Assembly: GCA_018105865.1 (NCBI GenBank)
Contig: CM030861.1
Span: forward strand, 8,726,584 to 8,790,583
Direction: 5' to 3'
Source of the DNA: Metaphire vulgaris
Lineage: Eukaryota; Annelida; Clitellata; Crassiclitellata; Megascolecidae
Length of the DNA stretch: 64,000 nucleotides
The notes beneath the pieces are model-generated. The model was not told where the DNA came from. It searched no databases and saw only the letters and a list, made by a program, of their open reading frames with translations. The translations under genes and the position numbers were made by a program. Shown one piece after another: positions 1-10,680 of the stretch. Within the stretch, counting starts at the first letter, position 1; every line of letters begins with the position of its first letter.

Positions 1-76
1 GTATGTGATAGATCATATTAGGTGCAGTTCCAATGACACCGCGAGCAACGTAACCCACAAGTCCCCAAGGATATTT
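1..76 (-). CDS. EXTL2-like GT64 glycosyltransferase copy 1, last exon (partial, runs off the left edge)
   Basis: Start of the third exon of tandem copy 1. On the minus strand an AG acceptor at 78-77 is followed by codons for KYPWGLVGY, then a Ser/Ala-Arg-Gly stretch. This is nearly identical to the complete last exons at 8665-9093 and 20859-21281. The rest, including the donor-binding C-terminal part and the stop codon, lies before base 1. The reading frame is open in the visible part and its phase (0) matches exon 2 of this copy at 1100-1170. Confidence 0.8.
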
Positions 77-96
77 CTATATAACGACACACACAC

Positions 97-97
<1 letters not shown>

Positions 98-131
<34 letters not shown>
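98..131. repeat. (TA)n microsatellite after a short (CA)n
   Basis: A short CA run passes into about 17 TA units, in intron 2 of GT64 copy 1. It adjoins the 3' end of the LINE fragment at 253-750, and a similar TA tract sits beside the related 3' sequence near 42769-42893. Confidence 0.9.
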
Positions 132-134
<3 letters not shown>

Positions 135-252
135 GCCCTCGGTACTTAGTTCCGAGGGACTTATTAAAAAAAGTGTCCGGAGACAGATAAATATACAGTA
201 TACTGTTCAGCTCTCGTCTTGATCCGGACCAGAAGCAGAGAAAGTCCCTTAA

Positions 253-750
253 TTGGAAAGCAATCGCATTGAATCGTTGTACAGTCATGGAAATGCGTTG
301 GAGCAAAAAACTTCTCTCCCTTGTGTTTCCGGAAAGAACGGAAAGATGACGACCCAACTCTTTTATGAAAGTGAGTGCGTCGTGACTGATTGGGCCAAGA
401 GTCTCGACGGCCAATGGCAAGAAGAAATAGTCGGCCGATAAGTCAGCGTATTTGGTGATTTTCCTGACTGATGCTGCTTCAGCAGCAGCTCCTGGAGAGA
501 GAGACGTCAATGGCAGATGAGTGGCAGCGACTGTGTCTGCCACTGTGACGTCCCACACCAGGCAGCGGCCGGCTTGCCACGGAATCATGGTCATGCCGTC
601 CGGTCTCTTTTCATCGGATCTGAGAAGACCGGGCGGTTCCTTGACCGATGATATGCCAGCTCGTACCAGGGCCCGGTAGATCACGTCATTGAGCATCGAG
701 TGACGTGCAAGGCGACCTGGTCCGAGCTTGCACGTTTTACCCTTCGCCAG
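253..750 (-). mobile_element. LINE fragment: C-terminal restriction-like endonuclease region of a non-LTR retrotransposon
   Basis: Minus-strand reading frame LARHSMLNDVIYRAL..., then RPDGMTMIPW, LVWDVTVADT and VAVETLGP. This pattern (Arg/His-rich lead-in after a CCHC-type region, RPD, then WDxT, then VxVET) is what I know from the C-terminus of animal non-LTR elements with a restriction-like endonuclease. Only the last ~170 residues are present; the reverse transcriptase is missing, so this is a 5'-truncated copy. It lies in intron 2 of GT64 copy 1 and is joined directly upstream to 5S rRNA sequence in the same orientation. Confidence 0.8.
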
Positions 751-751
751 A

Positions 752-826
752 ATCCGGGATGGTCACCCATCCAAGTACTAACCGTGCTCGACGTTGCTTA
801 ACTTCGGTGTTCTGACGGGAACCGAT
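752..826 (-). pseudogene. Partial 5S rRNA sequence
   Basis: Reverse complement contains the 5S internal promoter region: CCGAAGTTAAGC, then GTCGAGC, then GGTTAGTACTTGGATGGG and GACC. This corresponds to roughly nt 25-100 of an animal 5S rRNA. The first ~25 nt and the 3' end are missing, so it cannot be a functional 5S gene. Its truncated 3' side joins the LINE fragment at about 745-750. It is either a 5S-derived SINE head, a 5S-LINE chimera, or the 5' flank of a 5S-targeting LINE. Confidence 0.8.
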
Positions 827-884
827 CGCACAGCGCCAAGTAGGCCTCATAAGCCACTCTAAATCACGTTGCTACAGTTCAGAC

Positions 885-1049
885 CAGGGTGCGATTTGTG
901 ACCTGGATCAGTGGGGGGATGTTTCGAGCTTGGGGGATGTAGTTGTTGGGGAAATGTAGCAGTGGGGGATGTAGTTGTGAAGGATGTAGCAGTAGGGGGA
1001 TGCAGTTGGGCAGTGGGGGAATCCCCCTTCCCCTACAAATCGCGCCCTG
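885..1049. mobile_element. hAT-type MITE (family CAGGGYGCGATTTGT)
   Basis: Terminal inverted repeats CAGGGTGCGATTTGT / ACAAATCGCGCCCTG bound a G-rich 165-bp body with repeated 'gtgggggatgtag' units. A perfect 8-bp target duplication, GTTCAGAC, lies at 877-884 and 1050-1057. A second copy in the opposite orientation is at 13607-13779. No coding capacity. Confidence 0.92.
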
Positions 1050-1099
1050 GTTCAGACTCTAGTTTAGGCTGTTAGTTTCGGATAGAGTAAGACAAGCAC

Positions 1100-1170
1100 C
1101 TTCCAAACTTTGAATATGCGTTGAAGGTCACGGGCGGAAAGCATAATGTCATCATCAACGTTGAAAACGG
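1100..1170 (-). CDS. EXTL2-like GT64 glycosyltransferase copy 1, exon 2 (DDD motif)
   Basis: Short 71-bp exon. On the minus strand an AG acceptor (1172-1171) precedes codons AVFNVDDDIMLSARDLQ..., and the exon ends TGGAAG before a GT donor at 1099-1098. It enters at phase 1, completing the split Ala codon from exon 1, and leaves at phase 0. The Asp triplet is the metal/UDP-sugar binding motif of GT64 enzymes (residues about 202-204 in this copy). Confidence 0.88.
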
Positions 1171-1815
1171 CTAAACATAATAACAAAAACAATTTAAATG
1201 ACTAGATAGACATTCAGGTATTCAAGCAGAATGTTGATCGAGTGTGAGAGTTGCAAGTGGACAATTTTATGAACAGCCATTAGCATTAATTGGGGAGGAT
1301 CGGAGGAGCGTTCATCCTCCACATCATCTACACAATCAGATGAAGTAACTTTTCAACCCGCCACTATCAGGCCAAAATAAACACTCCGGCACCACGCATA
1401 ATTTTTAGCGAGAGCAAACTTTTCTTGTAGTGAAAACGACATTGAAACCAGAATGGGAATTGCAGTTACAACCTTCATACGACTTTAAAAGATCCTCACA
1501 AACAAACACCTTAAAACAACAAAAACACAGTTCGGAATTCTTCAAAGCTATGTTTGGGCAGTTTTGATGTACTGAGGGGCTGTCCATTAATTATGTCAAC
1601 AATTTTGGGGCAATTTTGGCCCCCTCCCCTTGTCAACAAATGTCAACTTTCAATGACCCCTTCTATAATTATGACAAAAACTTTTGACCCCCCCCCCACT
1701 AAGACCAGTGACGTGTCCACCTAAATAGTTTAGAAGGTTATTATTTTTGCAGCGATGAGACCTTTCCCTTTCTTCTGTGCATATATTTTACCAAAGAAAA
1801 CTATCAAAAACGTAC

Positions 1816-2404
1816 CATCTGTTTGAATTTCAGGAAAATTGGCGAACCTTCCTGTCAAAACATTCGGCTTCCGACGAACGAATAATTTCTCGCTGCAACT
1901 GATATTCATCGATTCTCTGGTCGGAGGATCTACTTCTTCGTTTGACCAAAGCAAAAGCAATCGATCGACAAATGGCATACGAATGTAATGTTCAATGACT
2001 TCGCGATACGACTCAAATCTGTCATACACCATTGTCATCACCGTAAATTTATCCAGAGCGTCATAGGGAATGACGGGAATGTTATATCCAGACCGCGACA
2101 TTGCACCAGCGTCAGGAAGAAACCCCTTGTCGCATTTCTTGAACTTTTTAGTACCAATGGGTCTGAAATTGATGACAAGAAGTCCGGCTGTTTCACTTTT
2201 ACTATTGTATCTCGATTGACTCGATTCACTTTTACTATTGTATCTCGATTGACTCGATTCACTTTTACTATTGTATCTCGATTGACTCCATTTACTTTTA
2301 CTATTGTATCTCGATTGAAGGCAGAGTGTAAGCACAATAATGATGCCGCTCATTGAAAGTACTGCTGATAGAAGTCCCTTGCTACTCGTTAATAACCCGG
2401 TCAT
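1816..2404 (-). CDS. EXTL2-like GT64 glycosyltransferase copy 1, exon 1 (with 11-residue repeats)
   Basis: Minus-strand exon from ATG at 2404 to the donor GTACGT at 1815. It encodes a short cytosolic tail, one hydrophobic segment (about residues 11-30) typical of a Golgi type II anchor, a stem, then the GT64 start: YDALDKFTVMTMVYDR, MPFVDRLLLLWSN, RFANFPEIQTD. The stem has four copies of an 11-residue SQSRYNSKSES-type unit, encoded by a 33-bp minisatellite at about 2200-2325; copies 2 and 3 have one unit. An N-glycosylation site (NIS) lies in the lumenal part. Enzymes of this family add N-acetylhexosamine in heparan sulfate-type synthesis. The visible frame is intact; the start assumes the first ATG after a possible upstream acceptor (CTGCAG). 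Confidence 0.87.
2205..2325. repeat. 33-bp coding minisatellite in GT64 copy 1
   Basis: About four tandem 33-bp units containing 'tttactattgtatctcgatt', in frame, giving repeated SQSRYNSKSES in the stem of the glycosyltransferase. Paralogous exons at 15219-15707 and 24412-24901 carry a single unit, so the array expanded after the gene duplication. Confidence 0.92.
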
Positions 2405-2572
2405 CTTTCTGCAGTACGTATTCCTTCAACGACGATACGAAAATAAGCAGGATAAATATTACATGACAACCATTCGTCGTTCTTAACTGCTTTTTAATGT
2501 CGTTGTTGTTTATCTCAACCTAGAAGAGCAACATCACCTATACAGTAAATGTTGAGTCCATAGCCGTGTGGT

Positions 2573-2757
2573 CAGTGGCGGCTCTAGAATTTGGCAAGTG
2601 GGGGGGGGCGTTGGGGTGACAACTTCTAATCGGGGGGCAACCATTTGTTGTTTAATGTATGTAGCATTAAGTATAGGGTCCCAACTGGGGGACCACTGGG
2701 GGCAGGCACTCAATAGGGGCACGGGCCCCTCTGGCCCCCCGGGTGGAGCCGCCACTG
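2573..2757. mobile_element. hAT-type MITE, family CAGTGGCGGCTC
   Basis: Begins CAGTGGCGGCTCTAG, ends GAGCCGCCACTG, and has a perfect 8-bp duplication CGTGTGGT (2565-2572 and 2758-2765). The body carries the 'tagggtcccaa' and 'attaagtatag' blocks shared with copies at 32423, 40593, 54734 and 56012. Confidence 0.93.
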
Positions 2758-2787
2758 CGTGTGGTCTAACACACTGCTGCTTGACGA

Positions 2788-3014
2788 CAGAGGCGTAGCA
2801 GCCATATGGACAACCTGGCCAATTGCTAAGGGCCCCCCGGCCGGCAAAGAGCCCCCGACCCGAGCCAAAAAATGTTTCCGCAAAGTTGTAAAGTTGTCCA
2901 ATCGAAAGTTGTAAAGTTGTCAGATAGAAAGACGCAAACTTGTCAGATCGTCTCTGGAAAGGGCCCACTGCCCGTTTTTCGCCAAGGGCCCCCGAGCATA
3001 TTGCTACGCCACTG
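2788..3014. mobile_element. hAT-type MITE, family CAGAGGCGTAGC
   Basis: Ends CAGAGGCGTAGCAG and TTGCTACGCCACTG form inverted repeats, with an imperfect 8-bp duplication (cttgacga / ctgggcga). The paralogous unit at 16910-16930 lacks the insertion, which confirms its boundaries. Confidence 0.8.
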
Positions 3015-3203
3015 CTGGGCGAATAATCAGTCTTCAATCTAGGCTATTTGTCTAGCTGTGATGTACGCATCGGACATCATCAGAATACAGGCGAAAAAAT
3101 GCTGAGTTCAAAACTCTAGCATTTGAATTTTCTAGAAGATTTCACAATTAGTTAATATCGAAAGCGCCACCAGTAATTAATTGAAGCCTTTCTTCAGAAA
3201 GGA

Positions 3204-3413
3204 CAGGGCCATATTAAGGCGGGGGCTGAGGGGGCTGTAGCCCCCCGGCCCATCATGAAAATAGGCCCACCGATTTTCGAGATAAACTTTTTTCTGCTTG
3301 TCAGCACGATTTGGAAGGGAGATAACCTTTTTTTGCTTGTCAGAGATTTTCAGCATTGGCGACGGCCTTTTTTTCTCAGCCCCTAGACCCACTCGGACCT
3401 TAATCCGGCCCTG
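3204..3413. mobile_element. hAT-type MITE, family CAGGGCCATATTAAGG
   Basis: Inverted ends CAGGGCCATATTAAGG / CCTTAATCCGGCCCTG with a perfect 8-bp duplication AGAAAGGA (3196-3203, 3414-3421). The paralogous stretch at about 27830-27845 shows the uninterrupted site. The body holds two copies of the 'tttttttgcttgtca' module found in many other MITEs here. Confidence 0.93.
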
Positions 3414-3723
3414 AGAAAGGAAGGTAATATGATATTCTGTCCCGATATAGAGGGCCTCATAAATGCTTCATAAATCACTTATGACCCACATGAATGGTCC
3501 GAACGGACATTATTTGTGAGCTAAGTGTGGTGAGAAATAGTGAACGATCGTTCTTGATCTGATTTTTTTATTCTTCCTGAACAGAACAAATTTCATATTG
3601 TTACGAAATTTTCTCTTGACCCCTAGCCTATAGGAAGGATGATGACACTCGCTTACAGGTGGAGGAAACCTAGCTCTTTAAATCCCACTTCCGCTGATCA
3701 ATTGTTACACGAAATCCCTACCC

Positions 3724-3914
3724 CAGTGTTTAATCTAGACTCCTGGACTCCGGGGGAACTGAAAAAGCCTGGGGGAAAACTGACAAAGCCGTGAGGGAAT
3801 TCTGCTAGGGGCCGCTGTTAGTCCATGTAGTATTCAAAAATTTCCGGGGAGGATTTTAAAATTTCCGGGGGAAGGGCAATTCCCCCTCCCGGAAACGGCC
3901 TAGATTAAACATTG
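3724..3914. mobile_element. hAT-type MITE, family CAGTGTTTAATCTAG
   Basis: Inverted ends CAGTGTTTAATCTAGAC / GCCTAGATTAAACATTG and a perfect 8-bp duplication CCCTACCC. A sister copy is at 7317-7494. Confidence 0.93.
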
Positions 3915-3922
3915 CCCTACCC

Positions 3923-5100
3923 TGATGAATTACAAATCAAATCAGAAAATCGCTGTCGAAATTTCGGTCCCAGCCCCGGTCTGAGACAGTTTGTACTTGT
4001 GAATAATGGCAGACCTGTGTGGCAATGCTAATCCGAACCTACGTGTAAGCAATAGATAGCACTGCGTGATAGAAATTAACGCTGTCAGTCTAATGGCGAC
4101 TATTCACAGTTCAAAACAATGATAGAAGATCAATGATATCAATGATAGAAAGCTCGATAATTCTTCAGACCTTAATAGCGACGACTTTTCTCTGATAATT
4201 CTAGCGACTATTAATCTACAAACAACACAGAGTCGAGTCAATCCGCAGACTTTGATTAATACGCGAGATTATAGCTACGATCAGCAAACGCAGAATGGCG
4301 TCTAGACCGTCTAGCAACATTGATAACATACGAGCATACGAGATGAATAGCAAACGTACAATGGCCATGCAGAAGGAATGACAACTACGACTTTTTGTAA
4401 AATATATTTTACGGAACGCAATAGTCGGAAATCAATTGTCAACACAGCGCAGCTGTCGTAGAGTTACTTAGAGCTCGAATTGCTGGGGGGTTGGGGTTGG
4501 GGGTTCAGCCCCTCTCTTTAAAATGGCAGACCCTCCCTAGAGAAATGCAAAAATGACAAAAGTGTGAATTCTTAAAACACCACGCTCGCCATGACCCCCC
4601 CTTTCATTTTCTCACAATTCGAGCACTGGAGTTACTGTACTGATTGCAATCAATACAACAGTGTATTTATTGTGTGTCTTTATGCTGAAGAAAACTCAAC
4701 AAATGATTAGTTCATGCTTAAATCATACATGTATTGGAAAAACAAAGCGTGCTTCAACTAATTTTATGTTGCAAAAATCAGTCTTCAGATTTCCCGGAAC
4801 GCCGTTCCACCTCGTTCCGGCGCAAAGAAAGCTCTGACTACGAGCGTCATTTCGTCCTTATTATTATTATTATTATTATCCAGGACAATTTATATAGCGC
4901 TGTACGCATGGTTTAAAATCCAAAATCAAAAGCGAGCGACACCGCTGACATGTCAATGAAGTCAGAAGGTCGATGTTAAAATCCACTGAGATGATGAAAA
5001 AACTTTGCTGCCGTGAACGGAATTCCTTTAGCTTCGTTAACGGACTTGAGCTTTAGAATAGGCTTTTCAGAGACTGCGGATTTTTGCATCAGACGTGAAA
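3923..5100. other. Intergenic DNA upstream of GT64 copy 1, no gene seen
   Basis: No convincing coding frame. It holds a half-MITE near 4483-4625 ('gctggggggttgggg' to 'cacaattcgagcactgg') and a fragment at about 4785-4835 related to the ends of the MITEs at 23933 and 42220 (ccggaacgccgttcc). A short ATT run lies at 4859-4880. Confidence 0.6.
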
Positions 5101-5292
5101 CAGTGTTTATTCTAACCACCTTGACATTGGGAGAGATTTTGAAATGTTTGGGGGGGGGGCAAAGTCTGAGTCTCCACACTTGGGGGGGGATTTCCATCTC
5201 CCAGCCAGCATATAAAAAATTGGGGAGGAGAATTTTAAAACTTTGGAACGGAAATTCCTCCCCCCCCCCGAGAAGGCCTAGAATAAACACTG
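5101..5292. mobile_element. hAT-type MITE, family CAGTGTTTATTCTA
   Basis: Ends CAGTGTTTATTCTA / TAGAATAAACACTG, with an imperfect flank duplication (acgtgaaa / acgcgaaa, one base offset). Related to 10681-10865 and to the half copy at 26739. Confidence 0.85.
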
Positions 5293-5748
5293 GACGCGAA
5301 ATGCTTGTGTCTTCTTGACGCCTCTGAACGAGGTCACTCTGCCGAATATGAAGAGAGAACACAGCCGAGAGCAATAATTTGTTGGAACGAAATCTTGCCT
5401 TGGACTTGCACGAAAACTACTGCAAGGAGTAACGGTAAACGTTGCCATGAGCCGCCGGTCCGAGCACGTCTGTCTTTGACTGCCAATTAGCTACAACAGG
5501 GCCAATGCATGTGCCTTCCCTAGGCGAGGGTAGCATAGCTGTGTCTTAGTTCCGACTGCAGAGTCGGTCAGACGCGTTGAAACTGATATGATATACTCAT
5601 ATCTTATCGACGCAGCTGAAAGACAGCTGACCTACATAGCCATGTAAATTTAGAAGTCCTTGGTTAGTGGATAGGACATATATCTAAATAAATATTCTTC
5701 TACTTTTTGGCTGAGTCTCAGATATGACTTTATTTCATTACTATAGCT

Positions 5749-5750
<2 letters not shown>

Positions 5751-5830
<80 letters not shown>

Positions 5831-5985
5831 CAGAGAGAGAGACAGAGAGAGAGACAGAGAGAGAGATAGAGAGAGAGAGAGAAAGAGAGAGAGAGACAGA
5901 GAGAAAGAGAGAGAAAGAGTGAGAGACAGACAGAGAGACAGACAGAGAGACAGACAGACAGAGACAAAGACAAAGACATAGAGAT
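5751..5985. repeat. (GA)n with GACA interruptions
   Basis: Long GA/GACA purine tract. The long Arg/Glu or Leu/Ser frames it opens in all registers are artefacts of the repeat. Confidence 0.95.
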
Positions 5986-7316
5986 AGACAGAGAGATAGG
6001 GAGAGAAAGAAAGAAAGTACCCAAAGACAGACATGAAGAAAGAGTCAAAGAGACAGACAGAACTGTGATCACAAACATATCCAGACTTATTAAATTTTGG
6101 TACAGAGCTTCACTGGTCTAGATGCACTTAATCATAGGGGTTGAAAATGGACGAAAAGTGGGGAAACCACTCATGCATCTCTCCCCTTCCGCCTATTCCA
6201 TCCCCGACACCCCTCCGCCCCCGGAAAATGTTTTTGAAATCTCTAATGTCCTCACGTGAATTTTAATGGTATTTGAATAAAAAATCGGCAATCGATAAAT
6301 AAATAAATAAATAAATAAGTCATTCTGTCAATCAGTCAGTCAATCAATCAAACAACTTCTATGGCGCCACTATCATAATGCCCAGGGCATCAGCCGATGG
6401 CGCACCAAATCCAAATTGAATTAGAGACAGGTCAAGCCGGAAAGATCATACTGTACAGACGAGAATTCGTCTCTAAGATATCTGTAAGATTCGTAAATAA
6501 CCTCGCAAAACATAGCCTATTTTCTGCCCAAAGCCAATGTGATCAGGCTCCATCACTCCAGTATGACGTGACATACATAGGACACTGTAGAAAATTCTGT
6601 ATAATTCACACCTCGGCGAATATCATATCACGCAATTTGCTCAGTTATTGTTATGTCGCAAGAAGCATTGCAAATTACTTTGATTCATACTGCACTGGTT
6701 TATTAAATACAAATGCATAAAAGTAGAACTGTAAATGCGTTAGATTTTTTAACGGCGTTAATCGTGCGATTACTTTGTTAATTTGTCGGTGCAAACTTTA
6801 TGTTGTATAGCATCGGACTTGCGAGATTAAGTGCTCGTGGCCTCATAATTTATTCTGCCTAGCGCAACAGTTTTAAAATTAAGCAAGAATTCGACAAAAA
6901 TTACTTTACATAATATTCACCAAAGTGTAAATTAAGTCTGCTGTGCTACCCTTAAGCCCAGTCAATAATCATCTTTGGTTGAAATTGGAACTGAAAAACT
7001 AGTGCCAGGCTATGAATTTTTTGCCTTTATAAATACTGTACATAGCTTCACTGACAATAAATTATTGAACAAAACCAGAAGTAAATGAAAACAGCATGTC
7101 TGAATTTGTATCACTTTCTTATATAACAACAGCGAGTCAGGAGTGACCAGGACAACTAGAAATGACAACATCAACTTTCCAAGCATCTAACTTTTGAGGT
7201 TTGGACCTACTCCAATATTCTAAGAGGATCGACGCCAATGCTATTGCTCCTCTCCATCAATTCCAGAAAATAAACACAGAGCCTATCAGTTGTGTGACAG
7301 AAATAGGGCCCACACA
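5986..7316. other. Intergenic DNA between GT64 units, no gene seen
   Basis: Contains (AATA)n at about 6297-6318 followed by a 'tctatggcgccac' dispersed-repeat segment (6355-6410), related to sequence near 41160. The rest is AT-rich and holds no credible exon. Confidence 0.55.
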
Positions 7317-7494
7317 CAGTGTTTAATCTAGACTCCTGGACTCCGAGGGGGGAACTGAAAAAGCCGGGGGCAACTGACAAAGCCGGGGGAATTCAGCTAG
7401 GGGCCGCTGTAGTATTCAAAAATTTCCGGGGGGAATTTGAAATTTCCGGAAGGAAGGTCAATTTCCCTCCGGAAACGGCCTAAATTAAACACTG
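7317..7494. mobile_element. hAT-type MITE, family CAGTGTTTAATCTAG
   Basis: Same family as 3724-3914. Inverted ends, and a perfect 8-bp duplication CCCACACA at 7309-7316 and 7495-7502. Confidence 0.93.
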
Positions 7495-7502
7495 CCCACA
7501 CA

Positions 7503-8664
7503 GTTCAGAGCCGAAAGAGACCGGCCCTGAACCTGTCGCAATGGAGATGGGAGACTACAGTAGAAGGCCCTTAAACAACAGTGAGCCATGGACTTTGTTG
7601 GTTAAGTGTTGCGCTATTGAAACCCAGCGGCGTCGCCAGGAATTTTCGGTTAAAGGGGGAGGGGGGCAAAAGGGGCTTGCGCGTCAGATTTCTTACCCCA
7701 ACCCCACACATACACCCTCCACAAAAAAACTTTCTCACCGGATTTGCGCAAATCTGGTAGGTGGTCTAGGGGCAGGTTGGAAAGAGGGGGCAGTTACCCC
7801 AATTTGCCACCTCCCCCCGTGGCAACGCTAACGACCTGTAAGCATTTATTAATCAAAATTCATTCCTCCATACTTCCACAAAATTCAGTCATATTTAGAC
7901 GCATCCAATTCGCAAGATGGCGATAGGATACGTATGCCTACATAAGTATGACTATTGCGAAACAGAGAATACTAACTCCGTCATAGCTGGTGGCAAGCTC
8001 GGATGAGAAAAATTGACTCTTTCCAGGTTTTATAATGACATGAAATACCTAGGTTTCCAAAGACCATCTTTTTCAGCCTTGCTGAATGCCAACTCATTAT
8101 TCATTATACACAAGACGATGTACGAATTGAAGAACAAGGTTACCTAACATATTGAAGAAATCCGATTTTGCCGAATTACAACAGTAATCTGCAATTGTAA
8201 GTAGCTGATATAGCCTAAATGGTTTGTTCGTGAATTCGAATGGTAAATTTTTCATTCATACGTACACCCATTAATGGTTCAATTTGGCACTTGCACAGTA
8301 ATTGAATAATTGACTTCTTGTATGCTGTCGATGAAGAAGAAATATGAGTTAACATATTAACTGTCAATGCAATGGTGATCGAAACAGCTGATACAAGTCG
8401 AAAGCAAAAACTGAAAGCCATTAGCTATGCAACTTAGAAATAGTTTTTAAAAGTTGCTCATTTGCACATGTTATAATTTTTATGTCATACACTCATTCAA
8501 TCTTTTTGTGTCTCTCTATTCTTATAGTTATAAGCCCATCGATGTACAAAGCATTTTCAAAGTTCCTAAACGTAGGTCTTATACGTTCGCCCAAAATGTT
8601 ATAAGATTCAATAGTCACAATTTATTATTCATGATTTGATATTGAAATTTTTATAAACCATCAA
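7503..8664. repeat. Duplicated 3' flank of GT64 copy 2
   Basis: This stretch matches 19990-20858 (flank of copy 3) over most of its length, for example 'gggagactacagtagaagg' and 'gcatccaattcgca'. Part of it recurs inverted at about 29466-30060. A MITE-like GC-rich insertion (about 7625-7830, 'cagcggcgtcgccagg') is present here but absent from the 19990 copy. No gene was recognised. Confidence 0.8.
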
Positions 8665-9093
8665 TTATTTATAGGTACAGTTGGACGCAGTGAAATTAAC
8701 TGTTTTTGAATACAGATTCAGAAATTTCCTCAGGCAATCTGTGCGACCAAGAAGATGACTCTGTCTATGGCCCAGATGCGACGTATGTCGGATGTTTTTT
8801 GGGGGACGAATATGTCCATAGCCGACGTAGAAAACGCCAGAACATCTACAGTGTTCTTTAACGAGGAAGTTCATAAGGATATCTTCACAGTTCCTTGTCC
8901 GATCGATATACGCTCTCAGATCTGCGGGACACTTTTCGTCAAACAGCCGAAGATAGTCGCGATGAAGAAATACAGCCCCTGTGAGTATCAGACTGTAGGA
9001 GAACGGGTTGAGAGGCAGATATTTGTAGGTCATATTAGGTGCAGTTCCAATGACACCGCGAGACACGTAACCCACAAGTCCCCAAGGATATTT
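8665..9093 (-). CDS. EXTL2-like GT64 glycosyltransferase copy 2, exon 3
   Basis: Minus-strand exon from an AG acceptor at 9095-9094 to TAA at 8667-8665. It starts KYPWGLVGYVSRG and continues YSLILTGAVFLHRDYL, NCEDILMNFLV and CRCSGVFYVGYG. The 'LTGAxFxH' and 'NCEDILMNFLV' blocks are hallmarks of the C-terminal half of GT64 domains. Two N-glycosylation sites (NFT, NCT) lie near the end. This exon is intact although exon 1 of the same copy carries a frameshift. Confidence 0.88.
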   Translation of the reverse strand, partial: KYPWGLVGYVSRGVIGTAPNMTYKYLPLNPFSYSLILTGAVFLHRDYLRLFDEKCPADLRAYIDRTRNCEDILMNFLVKEHCRCSGVFYVGYGHIRPPKNIRHTSHLGHRQSHLLGRTDCLRKFLNLYSKTVNFTASNCTYK

Positions 9094-9159
9094 CTATAAA
9101 ATACACACACAATATATATCGTTAATCATTTCAAAATCAGCTTTTAGCAGCCTATGTAG

Positions 9160-9292
9160 AATCAAACCCCGCTAGCGCTCCCAGTGGCTTTCACATAAGC
9201 AGCAGTAATGCCTCCTAAGCCACTTTAAAACACGCTATTATATTTCAAGCTTTAGTTTAGACAATTAGTTTATGTTAGGGTAAGACACCCAC
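9160..9292 (+). mobile_element. tRNA-derived SINE, 3' body (5'-truncated)
   Basis: Matches the complete SINE at 23532-23690 from its B box ('atcaaaccccgctagcgctc') through 'aagccactttaaa'. It sits in intron 2 next to exon 2, at the same place as in copy 3, so the insertion predates the gene duplication. Confidence 0.8.
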
Positions 9293-9363
9293 CTTCCAAA
9301 CATTGAATGCATGTTGAAGGTCTCTAGTGGAAAGTAAAATGTCATCATCAACGTTGAAAACAG
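9293..9363 (-). CDS. EXTL2-like GT64 glycosyltransferase copy 2, exon 2 (DDD motif)
   Basis: 71-bp exon encoding AVFNVDDDILLSTRDLQ and ending NVWK. The AG acceptor (9365-9364), GT donor (9292-9291) and phases 1-in, 0-out match copies 1 and 3. Confidence 0.87.
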
Positions 9364-10083
9364 CTAAACATAATAACAAAAACAATTTAAATGACTTGAT
9401 AGACATTCCGGTATTCAAGTAAAATGTTGATTAGTGTGAGAGTTACAAATGGGAAATTTTATGAGCAGCCATTAGCATTGGGGAGGAACGGTTGAGCGTT
9501 CATGCTCCACATCATCTGCACCAGTGTTTCGCAAACTTTTTTGTCTTGTGGAACACTAAAATATCTGAATACATAGTTGGCACACGTGTAAAGTTGTACC
9601 ATTTTTGGTATTTCGTCAAAAAATTTACAAATCATTTAGTTCATAATAATTTAAAATTTAATGCAAAGACAGTGCCTGCTTTTGAGACAAACAAGCTCAC
9701 ATTTCAGCGTCGATTTCAAGAAGCCAGCTTGCGTCTTTTTTAGACTATGACTATTTGATTTCAGTCAAAGCTGACAATTCATACTCAAGACAGCAGAAAG
9801 ACGCGACTGGCTGAACTAGTCTACTTTGATTGCTTTAGAACTAATTGAATATGACTTCCTGATTGAAATCCAAAACTTATCCATGATTTTTCTGGGGATG
9901 TTTACTGGCCAATTTTATCTTTTTAAAAATTAATTAGTTGTTTCTCTTCTTTGATAGTAAAAAGTTTTGTTGTTTCCGGATGGATTTACCACCCATCCAT
10001 ATTAATCGCCTTCACACGTACAGAGTTACTATACAGTAGTAGTACGCACAGGCTAAACTAGCCTCCTAAACAACTTTAAATCA

Positions 10084-10085
<2 letters not shown>

Positions 10086-10160
<75 letters not shown>
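10086..10160. repeat. (ATT)n microsatellite at a SINE tail
   Basis: About 25 ATT units directly after 'aactttaaatcacatt', the 3' end of the tRNA-derived SINE family, so this is probably the SINE's own tail that expanded. Confidence 0.9.
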
Positions 10161-10161
<1 letters not shown>

Positions 10162-10680
10162 ATGACGGAAAGTAACGATGCTTTGCCGATTCTAGGTCTC
10201 TCGGTATGTCCAGCATATCGGGAAAGATTTTTGGGGGAATAATGTTCAATTACAAAAAGGCAAGAAATTGAGGACTCCTTTATCACAGTTACAACTAAAT
10301 TCATGAAATGGCTTCAGTTTTTGATGCTGCAGTGAGTGTGTTCTCCGATGGTCCTTGAAAACTTGAATTCCTCGAATTTAATCTGTCAAATGAATGGGAA
10401 AGAAAGTAAACCTTCGGTCACCAGATGTCGTCATAAACTCAGAACTGAAGCCTCTTTTCCATCCTCTAGGAACGAAATCATCTTGAGATGACTGAAACGC
10501 TTCAAAACTTTCCTTTTGAAAGCCAATATGGCAGTTGTGAAGGAAGCAGGTGTGAATGAAGCACGATGACTCTATCGACTAGCCTGGTATATAGAAGGTG
10601 AAAGCAGATGCAGAACTCACAAGTCACCACGACGCCCCTGTGCCCGCACACAGCCACTCTACAGACAATACCCCTAAAGT

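Noticed and set aside
752..826. A functional 5S rRNA gene
   Set aside because: Both ends are missing and the 3' side is replaced by LINE sequence.
2534..3037. 167-residue minus-strand frame
   Set aside because: It spans two MITEs with clear ends and target duplications; not a gene.
5650..6078. Long Leu/Ser and Arg/Glu frames
   Set aside because: Produced by the (GA)n tract; the same applies to 33364-33796, 34505-34807, 36928-37467 and 44803-45444.
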